A stretch of 64,000 nucleotides of DNA from Grammothele lineata. Lineage: Eukaryota; Basidiomycota; Agaricomycetes; Polyporales; Polyporaceae. The position numbers and the translations under genes are program-made. Below are positions 46,632-57,641 of this stretch, in pieces. The stretch is taken from the NCBI GenBank assembly GCA_002150815.3, contig NDFF03000155.1, positions 62,001 through 126,000 on the forward strand. The letters are read 5' to 3'. The notes below the pieces were generated by a model, which was given only the letters and a program-made list of their open reading frames with translations, was not told the origin of the DNA and did no database searches. Position 1 is the stretch's first letter. Each line of letters opens with the position of its first letter.

Positions 46632-47848
46632 ATGTCTGCCTTTGCCTCCTCTACGCTCGAACAGCACCCCACTCTGTACTTTCCGCATGGAGACATAATC
46701 CTTGCTCTCAAACTCGCCCCTCTTCCTTCGACCGACCCTGCCACTGCAGCGACAGGCGCAGTCGGCACGCACCAGGACCGATACCAAGTCTATCGCGTGC
46801 ACAAGTTTCTCCTCTCCCGTCATTCCCAGGTCTTCGCCAACATGTTCTCCGATTCTGCTCCCGGGAACTCTCACGAAGGTGTCCTGGTGGTCGAGATGAT
46901 AGGCGACGACCCCGAGGTGTTCTCTCAGATGCTCAGTTTCCTCTACGGCCCCTCGTGAGTACTATCTCTTGCTTAAGTGCTTTCGCTCAGACCCTGCTCA
47001 GGGACCTTCAGTTGAAACGCAAAGACCCCAAAAAGCCCGTCACTCTTTCTCCTCTCGTCCGCCTGGCAAGCAAATACCTCGTCGACTCCCTCCGCACCTA
47101 TCTCATTCGCAGCGTCGTCGAGGATTGGCCGCTCACTCTGGAGGAGTGGGACGTACATGTCGCTGAGCAAAAGGCCATGGAGACTGCTCGACTTTCCCTC
47201 ACAAACCAACAGGACCTCCCACCCGTACACCACTGCCTCCCGGAACCCGCGTCTGCGATCCGGTTCACAGTCGAGTTTGGGTGCGAGGAGATCCTCCCGG
47301 CGGCTTTTTACCAGCTCGCGCGCACGTCGATCAAAGAAGACTGGAGTGCCACATCTATTTCTTCCCATTCACGCCCTGCAAAGTGGTCCGTTCTCGACGG
47401 CGACGATCTCCGATGCTACCTGGCTGGGTGCGAGAAGCTGCGAGAAGAGCTATGGCGTATCTCCAAGAGAGTTGAGCTGGCAGGCTTACCGTTTCGCAAT
47501 CAGCACTGCGAATACGTCGATGGTGAGCGGTACCAGTTCGTCGCACTGCCGGGCTCAGAGGAAACGGACCACGGCGGGCCGGGGGAAACCAAGAATCCAT
47601 GCTACGACACAATGGCCGAGGCTTTGAAGTTGAGCTTCGGATCCGGCAGACTTTGGGGGACGATTGATCCTTTTGCTTGGTACGTCGAGTGCGTGAATTA
47701 CAAGAAGTACGTCAAGTGCGAGTGGCAGGCCGACAACGACGCCTGGGCGGCTCCATGCCCGTACTGCCGGGATGAGTTCTCGCAATACGTCTCAAAGGAA
47801 AGACAGGAGATGTGGAACTCGTTGAAAAACACGTTCCGTTTCCCTTGA
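46632..47848 (+). CDS. BTB/POZ domain protein F
   Basis: Exons 46632-46954 and 47002-47848 (phase 2) give 389 residues, the same length as copy E and collinear with it throughout. BTB motifs: LYFPHGDIILALKL, YRVHKFLLSRHSQVFANMF, GVLVVEMIGDDPEVF. The second exon holds DLQLKRKDPKKPVTLSP, FTVEFGCEEILPAAFYQLART and the tail CPYCRDEFSQYV with MWNSLKNTF. Its promoter box, intron and post-stop intron all match E and G. The solo LTR carrying the nested Plavaka transposon begins 97 bp after its stop codon. Confidence 0.88.
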
Positions 47849-48131
47849 ACATTGCGGAGGTCCGCTGTGGTAGGTGTCTCACGTAGAGATTGTCTGCTTC
47901 GGGACTGACGGTGTATTCGCAGCGCTACAGTCGTCGCTTCTTCCTGTTACGGCGACATCAGCAGATACCCGATTCCCTTAGGCCCTTAACGCCCTTAGAT
48001 TTCAAGTTAAGAGCACTAATGATAGCAAGGCTGGCAAGATCAGCAAGGACTGTAAGGGCCCAACAAGGGCCGCTGCTGCCCTGGGCATCATCTATGAGTT
48101 ACATTTCCGTACTAGTAGCAGTACAAACTTA

Positions 48132-51100
48132 TTACAGAATTGTCTCGTGTGCATGGTAGTCTATATAAGCATTGACGAAATAGGCCTGGAATGCATCGAG
48201 GGTCTCCGAGAAGTGGAATAAATGAGGCAGGCGAGCATTTCGAACAACGGGCATGAGATGGCAGGCTCGGGAAATAGAGGACAGGGAGATTACACTCGTA
48301 GCGCGTCCATTCACATCCATCTCTGGCCGTACAACCCACAACCCGGTTTCGGGATCAGGGCCATTGTCGTCTGTTGTGAACCATTCCACGTAAGCGCACG
48401 AGTAAGCAATGCGATCTGAGATGAAGGACAAAAGTCGGCGGACGCGTGCCACTCGAAACCGTGCCATCCCGTACTCAGCTGGATCCACCGTAACGAGAAC
48501 GGTATCGTAGCACGGATACTGACCGTACCAAGATGGATTGCAGCGAATGATCTCGCAATGCATCCCACCCGGCCCCGCGAGCTCGCTGGGAGCATAGAAG
48601 ACCGCCGATGCGCTAAGATGAACAGCAACTTTCGCGCGGTGCGAAAGATCGGGCAGGTCGTCCTCTGGGATTAGCGCATTCTCCTCGGCGTCGGGGTGAA
48701 GCTCGCGGTACAGAAAATGCAAGAGCTGATTGTGCAGCCGAGGCTGTTCCAGCTCAGCTGCCAGGTCGCGAATTTGATACGTCACTGCGCAGAATCATAT
48801 CAGATACTGACGCTGTGTGCTGCCACCAAAATGAACATACCATCGCGCTCTGCGCTGAGGCTGATACGAGCGCTGGACGCGTCGCCATCTGCTGCTTGCG
48901 CGTCGTGTAGATCGAGATACTCCGCGTCCTTTTTTGCGAGCGCGCTGGCTGCCTCTTCATCACCGAGCTCGATGTGAGCCGCCGTGAGTACGTCGCCGTG
49001 AAGCATGCCGCGCCGACCAAATTCCGCGCGCGCAGCTGCCAGCTTCGCCTTGCGGGTGAGTGTTCGAAGCATCTGACCAATGGGCTCGTTCCGGTTCGAA
49101 CGGCGCCATGGACGTTTGACAGCGTCGATGTGCTTGGACTCGACGATTGATGAGCACAGGCCATTGGGTGAGCCGAACAGCATGATCGCGCGCATGTAAT
49201 GAACGAGCGCGTGCTGACGAGGGAGCGCGAACCCCGGGTCGCGTATACCAGCCTCGACGAAGACATTGCGGAGCTCATGGAAGCGATTGAGAGCATCCTC
49301 CATGACCTCTAGCGTGTCCGTATCGTGTTCAGAGCGGCGCGCGAGGTAACAAAAGTCCATGAAAGCCGCAATGCATTGCACAATAGCTGCGGGCACGAGC
49401 CCTGCAATCGCGCATAAGTAGAGCTAGTAATTATCAAAGCGTCAGCAGAAGCGAAGCAAGGGTGACAAAATAACTGAGTACGAACCTTCATCAACGCCTT
49501 GGAGTCGTCTCCAGTCCACTGCTTGAAGTTGCGACCTTGTTTGAAGTGTCGAACACCAGGAAATGATGGCGCCGCGAAGAGGCTGTAAGCAAGCGTATAT
49601 ACCTTAGTTAGTGACACAGTTTACATGACAAAGAGCGATGAGGCATGGCGAACACATACCGGCGATCGATCTCTTCGATTATGTCATTAGCTTCATCGTC
49701 CGAGTTGGCTGTTTGTCGGATGTACTCGGTTACCCAGTCGACGAGATGGTCCTTGAATGTACCCTTGATGAGCTGGTGAAGCAAGTCGGGTGTGATTAAT
49801 TTATGGATGTCGGCACGAGGGAAGTAATTAGTAAACGGCTGCGTCATAGCTTTCAGATGTGCATCACAAGAATCGGCAGCAGTAGACTTACCTTGACGTC
49901 TGCCACGACACCGAAAACATCCCACAGTACGCCGGGATCAAAACTTTCAATGAGGATGTCTGTATGCAAGCGTGTTCGAGGGCGGCCCGCCTTCGCTAAA
50001 TTTTTCGGAAAAGCGCGGCACTTGTAGTTCGGCGCAGTTAGTATTTGATGTCCTGATGTGAGAGATGAAGCAGACGCACTTAGGACACCAGCCGGAGACT
50101 ATACCCGCGAGACAAACCTGCTCGGGATAGTCGGCGATGAAGGGGCCGAGCTCAAAAATAGCACGACGCCAGTGTCCATCCGGACAGCGCATGACGTGCG
50201 GAACCTCCATTGCAGAGCGTAGGGGGCTCAGTATCTGCGCTAAAGCGCGGTGATACAGCTGTTTCACAAAAAGCCGCCACTCGTCTGTCGGCTTTTCGCG
50301 TCCTCCTGCATACGGGAACGTTCTGTTGTGTCACATAATGCCGTGGGTAAACAAGACTGAGGTGCTCACGCTTCGGAATGGCGAGGAACGCGAGAGGCAC
50401 GACAGCCTCACCGTGAGCGCGTCTCATCTCGTTGTGAACATTCCCGAGGGACATGTACACGGGGTGGAACTCCTGGTGGCCGGTAGCAACGGAAACGGTC
50501 GTTTTATCGGCGCCGAGGATAATTGGTGTGAGCATAGTGCCATGTAGATCCGGGTTCTCGGCGAGAAGATCCTAGTAAAGCGATGGCATGCTTATGGATA
50601 TGACGTCTCGGAGAGATTCGAAAGATGTACGCACCGCTTTTTTAAAAGCCCATCGACCAGACATCAAGTCGGCAAACCTTTGACACGTCGGGCTTGTGAA
50701 TTCCTCGTATGGTACATAGTCCCACCTCCCCTTGAGGTCAGTGTTACCGGCGATGAGTTCGGCGACGCGTAGCGGGTTTCGAGTGTGGACAGTGTATGTT
50801 TGAAGCTTCCACATGGGCGTCGTAGGTGTCACGGGCCCATTGTACTGGATGTTAAATGTTGTCCATGGTGCTTCGCCTTGCTCAATCGAGTCGATTGTTG
50901 CGTACATTTCAGCAGCATTGGCATACATTGATGACGCGTCGGGATCTCCCATCTCGAGAGCTTTCTGTGCGGCTAGGATGTCGAGGAGCTCGTCAAGGTT
51001 CGTTTCAGATGTTTGAACCTTCTCAAAGTTCCATTCTGTGAATTCAAAGTGAGGCTGGTTCTCGAATGGCCACCAATCGTGTGTGTCATCACGGGGTGGG

Positions 51101-51297
51101 GGAGGAGCTCCGGGTGGAAGATATGCGCCTTCCTCATCACATGGGCAAGCTGTAGGAGTGTTAGAACGCTTCTGGAGTGCCTCGTATGTAATAGTAGCAC
51201 GTACCATTGAGATGGGGGTGGTAGACACGAGTGGACGGCCGTGGTGGAGGCTTCGGAGCTCGGTGATATCTTCGATTGTGCTGGTCGTAGGCGACAT
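48132..51297 (-). CDS. Plavaka transposase
   Basis: The gene starts at MSPTTSTIED (51297; an in-frame ATG at 51402 is the alternative) and ends at 48132. Typical blocks of the family can be read in order: RDDTHDWWPFENQPHFEFTE, MWKLQTYTVHTRNPLRVAEL, RWDYVPYEEF, FADLMSGRWAFKKA, TPIILGADKTTVSVATG (probable first catalytic Asp) and HPVYMSLGNVHNEMRRAHG. Next come FPRADIHKLITPDLLHQLIK, KGTFKDHLVDW, FKQWTGDDSKALMK, LCSSIVESKHIDAVKRPWRR and AYFVNAYIDYHAHE. Introns are short and their junctions keep the frame where I checked them. I see no obvious stop or frameshift, so it may be functional. The enzyme would cut and join the CATCAGCAG ends. A classical N-terminal zinc finger was not found. Confidence 0.8.
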
Positions 51298-51500
51298 CGC
51301 CAAGAAATGAACGTCCGCAAAGTAAGCAAACGCGAGCCATGGAGAGAGGAGCGAGCGGGGACTAAAGGATGTGACTGGTGTTGCTAGGTGAAGGGAGTAC
51401 ACGCGCTGAGGTTCGGACTTAGGAGAGGAGCGGCTCTCTATTGCGGCGGGCGACGGGCGCCAAATATCAAGTTACATCGTCTTTTCTACCCCCGACCATC
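51298..51500. promoter_or_regulatory. Divergent promoter region of the transposon
   Basis: About 200 bp separates the start codons of the two transposon genes, which are transcribed in opposite directions. No TATA box stands out. Confidence 0.4.
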
Positions 51501-54111
51501 ATGCCTGCCACCCGCCGGCGCAAACGCGCAGAGTCCCAATCCCATCTAGAGAATGAAGAGGAAGACGTCAATGGTAAGTGCAGATGTTTTCTGTAGGCAG
51601 CTGTTAGCACCTACCCGAAGTATATTCCATGTCAAGTAGCTGACACATCATCTCATGACGTGTCCTTTACACTACAACGTTCACACAGATTTAGCACATC
51701 ACAGCAGCTCCAAGGCAGAAAATCAGAACATACCAAAGGGCAGGAAGAGCCAGGGGAAGCAGGCGTCCAAGCGTCCCCGGACGGAGCCCAATGAGACGGC
51801 TGGCAGTGAAGAGGAGTCCGACGCCGGCGGCACTCAGGGTGAGATGCATAGCTCGCCACCTCGCCGCTATGGTACTCGCTCGTCCAACCGCGACCGGCAT
51901 CCTGGATGGGACGTTGGCCTTGACTGGGAGCGCACGAAGCGCGAGCGCGAAGCGGTTGAGGCCACGCGCGCAGCCGAGAAGGCTCGAAAAGACGCTAAGC
52001 GCACGGAAAAGGAACGCAAGGCCGAGAGGGAAGAGAGGGCCATCGGGAGACTAGCAGCACTGGAGGAGGAGCTGGACAAGGAGGAGCGTGAGGAACGTGA
52101 GTACATGAGGTTGAATGCAGCGCGCGGCTATCACCGCGAGGCGTCTGTATCCTCCGAAGAAGCCAACCACGCCGGTGATGACATCGCTGGGATCGGATGG
52201 AGACGAGCCCTCTCATCGCGCTGCGCGTCAACGCGCCGGTCGTCAGCACTCCCCAGATCAAGGATCCTTGCCATCCAGCGATGATGAGGCTCCCAAGCCC
52301 TCCCAGCGCAAGGTAAGCATCGCGTTCATCAGAGATCTATCAATAATGTTTCATTCCTTCTAGCAGAAGCGCAAGACGAACGCAGAGAGAGTACAGGAGA
52401 AACGAGTCAAATACCTCGGAGCAATCGAGTCTGCACGTCCCTCGCCCTCGCCAAGCCTGGGCGCGCAGGTGAGGCAGAAGTCTGGGAGAGTGCAGGCGAG
52501 GTGAGCATTCGTATTGCTCGTTCTCAACGTACCTTGAATTCCATCTGTCAGCCCTAGCGACCACATCGACGAAGATCAGAGCCCGTACAGGCCTGATTAT
52601 CGTCACAAGCTCCTCGGGCAGCTGGCAGCGCGGGCAGGGGCCAGTGCAACCCCTTCGAAGAGTCGTTCTGTGAGCTTGCCCGCAACGACCTCAATTGGTG
52701 CGCTCCGGGTACGCGCTTCGTCTTCTACTAGCAAGTCCCCCGACCCTCAGGTACGTAAGCCCGGTTTGTTGCTGTTTCCCCCGGGCCCCATTGCTACGCG
52801 CTCGCCCTATAGTTCTGCCAACTGATGCCTATGTTACAGGACGCAGAAAAGAACGACACTTTCGAGGACGATCGTGGCGGCGGGCTCAATGATGACGACG
52901 TCAATATGAGCCGTGACGCGGTCACGAACCGTCCTCGGGGACGTCTTGGAGAGGCATGTGAGCATCCATACGTACTGGATTGATTATTAACACGGTCGCT
53001 TTAGACGCTATCCATTACGGTTGTCGAGGAAGAGCCGCCAAAAAAACCGAAGAAGCGCACGACGAAGGCGAACATGAACCCAGCGCAGTCGCTCTCAGCT
53101 ACCACCCTCCCTGAGTGGATCCGCTTCGATTTTGATACTACCGTCATCCCTTCTCTCATCGACCACTACAGCTCCCAAGACGACCCATGGACCCTCGATC
53201 CCAGGCCCCTTCCGAAATCGGCCGCCTCGGAATCTCAGCCACCGCAACCCCTCAGCATTGTCCAGGTCCTGCAGCAGCTCATCGATCAGCTCTGCCCTCG
53301 CTGTCCCCGCACCTTTAAATTGACGCCTACGGACCGGATTGTACAAATCGTAAGTCGTTATCGCGTCTTTCTCACCATTCCTCCCTGTCGTCTAAACCCG
53401 ACTTCGTAGGCACGCCAGCGCGTGATCAACTGGTGACGCGCGTTCTTCGACCGCGCGCTCACGCAGGCCGATGTCATGTACAAGGTGTACCTGGCGCAGA
53501 ACCCGAATGCAACAAGCTCTGACGTCAGGAAGTGGGCGAATAACGCCACTGACATCAGCTCTGGTGCCGTGTTCTGGGAAATCCCGCAAAGCGACGAGGT
53601 GAGTGTTTCTCGCATGAGCTAATATACCTTGTTTCTGATACTGTCAGTAGAATCCGAAAGCCCACAGCGGGATGTTGGCCATCCCGCTCCTCAAGACACT
53701 TTCCGGTCATTTCAAGAAAATTGCAGGGACCCAGTTTCGGGAGAGCGAGCCACCCATCGGCACGCTCAGCCTGTCCTGCGCAGCGGTACCGTTGGCTTCG
53801 CGGCGCGTTTCTACCCATCCCACTGACGTTGTGTCCCTTTTCAGATCGAGCTCGCACTCGAATGCTACAATACTGGCAAGTTTGTGAACCCGACTAGCAA
53901 CTTTGATGTCGGGTTCGCTGGCGCGCGCAGCGACATCTTCCTCGAAGACACGGTCAAGCCTCTTCTCGAGAGGAAGCCCGAACGCTTCCGGGAGGTCATG
54001 AAACGTGCATATGCACTTGCCCCGCGTGGTTCCGATACCCCAGTCCGTGCAAGATCGACGAAGCAGCGTCGTCGCGTCATGGATAGTAGCTCGCCCGCCC
54101 GCCCCGAGTGA
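51501..54111 (+). pseudogene. Plavaka-associated accessory gene with in-frame stop
   Basis: Starts MPATRRRKRAESQSHLE, continues through a basic and acidic region (KRPRTEPNETAGSEEESDAG), a charged coiled coil (RTEKERKAEREERAIG), several small Ser/Arg-rich exons, and a C-terminal globular part: LPEWIRFDFDTTVIPSLIDH, FFDRALTQADVMYKVYLAQN, LAIPLLKTLSGHFKKIAGTQ, FVNPTSNFDVGFAGARSD. Stop at 54109-54111. After the intron ending at 53409, the exon reads ARQRVINW, then TGA (53434-53436), then RAFFDRAL: a CGA to TGA change would explain it. Unless spliced out, this truncates the protein. The function is unknown; the divergent position suggests a partner of the transposase. Confidence 0.65.
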
Positions 54112-54794
54112 ACGACAGGACGGTTTTTATAGTACAATCGATTGTTATTGCTACCCTAGTAATGATATATACCTCTCCCCGCTCTCAACTTAATGTGCCC
54201 TTGTGCGCCTTGTTGTAGCTTGATGACCTTAAGCCTCTTAATTTGCGCCCCTTAGCCCTTCGAAATGGCTCCTTAACAATTTGGTCTTGTTGCCCTTGGC
54301 AGCCTATCTAAGGGCATTTAATGGCGCTTAAGGGCCACTAAGGGTTTCGGGCATCTGCTGATGGAGGTCTACACGAGCACTTAGGGGGCGAGCGAACGTG
54401 CAATTGGGTCTCAGTTATGGGGTTCTGTGGTTCTGTGTGGACGTACACCGATGAGGTGCAGTCAAGTTCTGTGGTAGAAGACCAGCGGGAAGCACACTGG
54501 GGTTCTGGGTTCTGTGGGTGAGAAAGCCTCTATTGACAAGAGAGGTCAAACTGAGGGTGTGCCTCAGGGGGACCTTGACTATATATACATGTACAGAACA
54601 ATGGATCATAGTATGTTCATTGTGTGCAGGAACAATGCAAGGGTAGAACAATGAGAACAATGACTCATACAGAGTCATCATATGAACAATAGCAGTATGG
54701 ACAAAGTGTGGGAACAGGTAATGCAACAATTATACACATTGTGCAACTAAGAAGGGAAAAGAAAGTACCAGGTCCAGATGTTTGTAACACTTCC

Positions 54795-55510
54795 AAGTCC
54801 CGTTTCTGGATGACCTCACCATGTCGTATCTACCGCACACCCCACGTTCGCCACTAGGACCGCATCCGATCACTAATATGCTACCTATCTATATATTTCA
54901 GGGGTATTTCAGTTATGTACCTCTTGTTCTATACCACTCTGGATCATGGAGTTGAAGCATTCGAAACCACGTACATGTTTCCGAGGTGTTCCAGCCGCCT
55001 AGGTATTCCTGTATGCGCGTGCATCGCTCTCCAAAGACTTGATAAGAAATATTCGGGGAGCTGCCTGCGAATCCCGAGCCGTCAAGCTGCCTGAACTCCG
55101 GTGACCCTGGCGCCAGGATGTGACGGTCATCATCCACGACGACGCGCCGCGAGCCCAGCAAGGGAGCGAAAAGCTGACTCGTTGTGCCGCAAGCTGGACT
55201 TCACGCATCATGGCGAGGATATATCGCAAGAGACTGAGAGAGCTACTTAGAGCCAAAGTTGTTGACATGACACGACCGCGCTATCCTATAGAAACACCCT
55301 CATTTGAAACTCAGCTATCCCGGTCTATAGCACCGTTTAAACCCCGCTCAATCACTGCGGCGCGTTTCTTCCTTGTCTCTCAACCGCCGGGTTGAAGATT
55401 TGGCGTTAATGCTCCTTTCACTGCTGCTTCTAAGAGTCTGCGACTAATCTGCGACCCTCGTATGTACCGTGCAGGGCCCTTACCGCGCCGCCATGAGTCC
55501 AACGCCACTG
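54795..55510. other. Intergenic gap
   Basis: The 3' flank of BTB-F resumes after the mobile elements. No gene is supported. Confidence 0.4.
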
Positions 55511-55539
55511 GTCACTATCATCACGCGTGACGTGTCGCG
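55511..55539 (+). promoter_or_regulatory. Upstream box of BTB-G
   Basis: GTCACTATCATCACGCGTGA followed by CGTGTCGCG, about 78 bp before the ATG at 55600. The same string, with small changes, precedes E and F. Confidence 0.55.
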
Positions 55540-55584
55540 TCTTGTGGAGGCGCGAAGCCGTCGACTTGCTCGTCCGTTTCCTCA

Positions 55585-56813
55585 ATGCCTGCTGACGCCA
55601 TGGCTGCCTCCACTTCTTCCACACTCGAACAGCATCCCAGCCTGTACTTCCTTGATGGAGACGTTGTTCTCGCCATCAAACTCACTCCAGCCCCTCCGAC
55701 GGACTCTGGAGACAATGCTACCGACACGAAGGTCCGGTACCAGGTCTATCGCGTACACAAGTTCCTCCTCTCCCGCCACTCTCAAGTGTTTGCCAACATG
55801 TTTTCCGATGCGGCTCCCGGGGGCACCCACGACGGCGTTCCGATGGTCGAGATGGTCGGCGACGATCCTGAACTCTTCTCTCGAATGCTCAGCTTTTTCT
55901 ACAACCCCTCGTAAGCATGATCTTTCTTGTCCCTCGAGCGGTCATCGCTCATAAAATGTTCAGGGATCTCCAGCTAAAACGCAGAGACCCTGAGAAGCCC
56001 CTCGTCCTCGCGCCCCTCGTCCGCCTCGCGAACAAATACCTCGTCGACTCCCTCCGCTCCTTCCTCGTTCGTAGCATCGTCGAAGACTGGCCGCTCACGC
56101 TGGAGGAGTGGGACATACATGCGGCAGAGCAGCAGACCATGGAAAAGGCACGTAATCCCACCCTGCGCAAGAACCCCCTTCCGCCCATGCATCTCCATCT
56201 CCCCGAGCCCGCATCTGCGATCCGGTTCGCAGTCGAGTTCGGGTGCGAGGAGATCCTCCCGGCTGCGTTCTACCAGCTCGCGCGTACCTCTGTTCATTTA
56301 TACTGGGACAAACCATCTGGTTCATCGTTCCCTTCGCGCCCTGCAAAATGGTCGATCCTCAACGGCGACGATCTCCGTCGCTACCTGGTCGGCTGCGACA
56401 CGCTGCGAGCGCGGTTGACGTGCATCCCCACAGTCACGATGTTGGACGTCGCAACGTTCATGCACCATAGTTGCTACCTCAATGATGACGAGGGTTACCG
56501 GTTCGTCGCCGAGCCGGGCTCTTCCAGTGGGGAGGACGACGACGACCCGGACGAAAGTGAAACCGTGTGCCCGTGCTACGACACCATCAATGAAGCTTTT
56601 AGGCTCAAGTTCGGCCCCTCGCAACTTATTGGAGCGATCGATCCTCTTGCTTGGTTCCTCGAGCTCCTCGATTACAAGAAGCCTGTAATGTGCAAGTACG
56701 ACGAGGTTCGGACAGCGCCGTGTCAGAACTGCGAGGAGAACTTCTTGCGACTCATCTCGAAGGAGAGGCAGGAGATGTGGGACTCGTTGAAGGACACGTT
56801 CTCTCCCTTTTGA
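55585..56813 (+). CDS. BTB/POZ domain protein G
   Basis: Exons 55585-55910 and 55964-56813 join in phase 2 (391 residues from the first ATG). The second in-frame ATG at 55600 aligns better with E and F and with the spacing to the upstream box, so it may be the true start (386 residues). Motifs: LEQHPSLYFLDGDVVLAIKL, YRVHKFLLSRHSQVFANMF, GVPMVEMVGDDPELFSRM, DLQLKRRDPEKPLVLAPLVR, FAVEFGCEEILPAAFYQLART, then an acidic loop (SSSGEDDDDPDESE) and the tail CQNCEENFLRLI with MWDSLKDTF. Intact and very close to E and F. Confidence 0.88.
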
Positions 56814-57526
56814 ACGTAGGCGCGGGCTAATTGGGTGAGTGACGCACTAGGAAAATGTCTGCTTCGTAGTCCTGACCGTGCGTTGTCAGTACCATGATCG
56901 CCGCTTCTTCCATGACCTTGGTCTCGACTTAGTCTCCTCGATATGTCGGGCCCCATTCACTCCAGACGCCCGCACCCAACGCACTCTTGACATCTCCCTC
57001 GCCAACCCGACTCTCCCTCGCTACGCTTGTTACGCGTCATTTCATCTCCATGTCGTAGTCATGCGATTGTACATTACACTTCGTCGCCATCGGAGCGTCT
57101 ACGGCCCAAGCTCGAAAACTCGCACCGTTTTTTACTCTCTTCATCAGCGTTTTCAGCGCGCTTCTCGCTCGCGCGTGCCGCCTCTGCATGCCCTCCATCA
57201 GCGTCCTCCGCGATTTTGTGACGGAGGCAGGGGCCGCTCGTCATTGCTGTCTATCCTCGCATGGAGCGTGCCCGCCGCTTGCTCCATCACGGGCAACACT
57301 CGGTGTAGCGCGTGCCATACCCTGACACGGCTGCCGTATGCGACGCTCCGTGCCGCACACACCTCTGCGCGTCCCGCTGGAACACGTTCGGCCACAGGGC
57401 CAAAACCGCGCGTCTTGTACCGCACGCGAACAATGACCGACGTTGAGGTGTTCAAGGGGAGAGCGTGAACTCGTCAGCAGGAGTCTGCGTGACATCAGAA
57501 CTTCCCAATGGCGTGACAAGCGCGAA
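56814..57526. other. Intergenic gap with candidate 3'-UTR intron
   Basis: Contains the post-stop intron of BTB-G (56835-56889). Otherwise no gene supported. Confidence 0.4.
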
Positions 57527-57641
57527 CGGTCACTGTTGTCACGGGTAACGACATGCGATCTGGACGCGTTTCGGTGGCTCGCGTGGCTCCGACTCCTTCA
57601 ACTCGTGCTTCGATCTGTACTCTGTTCAGTGGCTCCGCAAC

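Larger units (their letters stand above)
47956..54363. mobile_element. Plavaka-type (CACTA-like) DNA transposon
   Basis: The left end CATCAGCAGATACCCGA and the reverse complement of the right end (CATCAGCAGATGCCCGA) form terminal inverted repeats of about 40 bp, followed by several CCCTTA/TAAGGG subterminal repeats on both sides. The element carries a transposase gene on the minus strand and an accessory gene on the plus strand, arranged divergently around 51.3-51.5 kb. Comparison with the interrupted LTR gives a 2-bp GA target duplication. Confidence 0.85.
47945..54789 (+). mobile_element. Solo LTR interrupted by a Plavaka transposon
   Basis: CTTCC stands at 47940-47944 and again at 54790-54794. 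Between them, TGTTACGGCGA (47945-47955) is the first 11 bp of an LTR, and its remaining about 425 bp (54364-54789, ending TTTGTAACA) lie on the far side of a 6.4-kb DNA transposon. Removing the transposon and one copy of GA restores an LTR start that matches the intact solo LTR at 45806. Confidence 0.85.
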
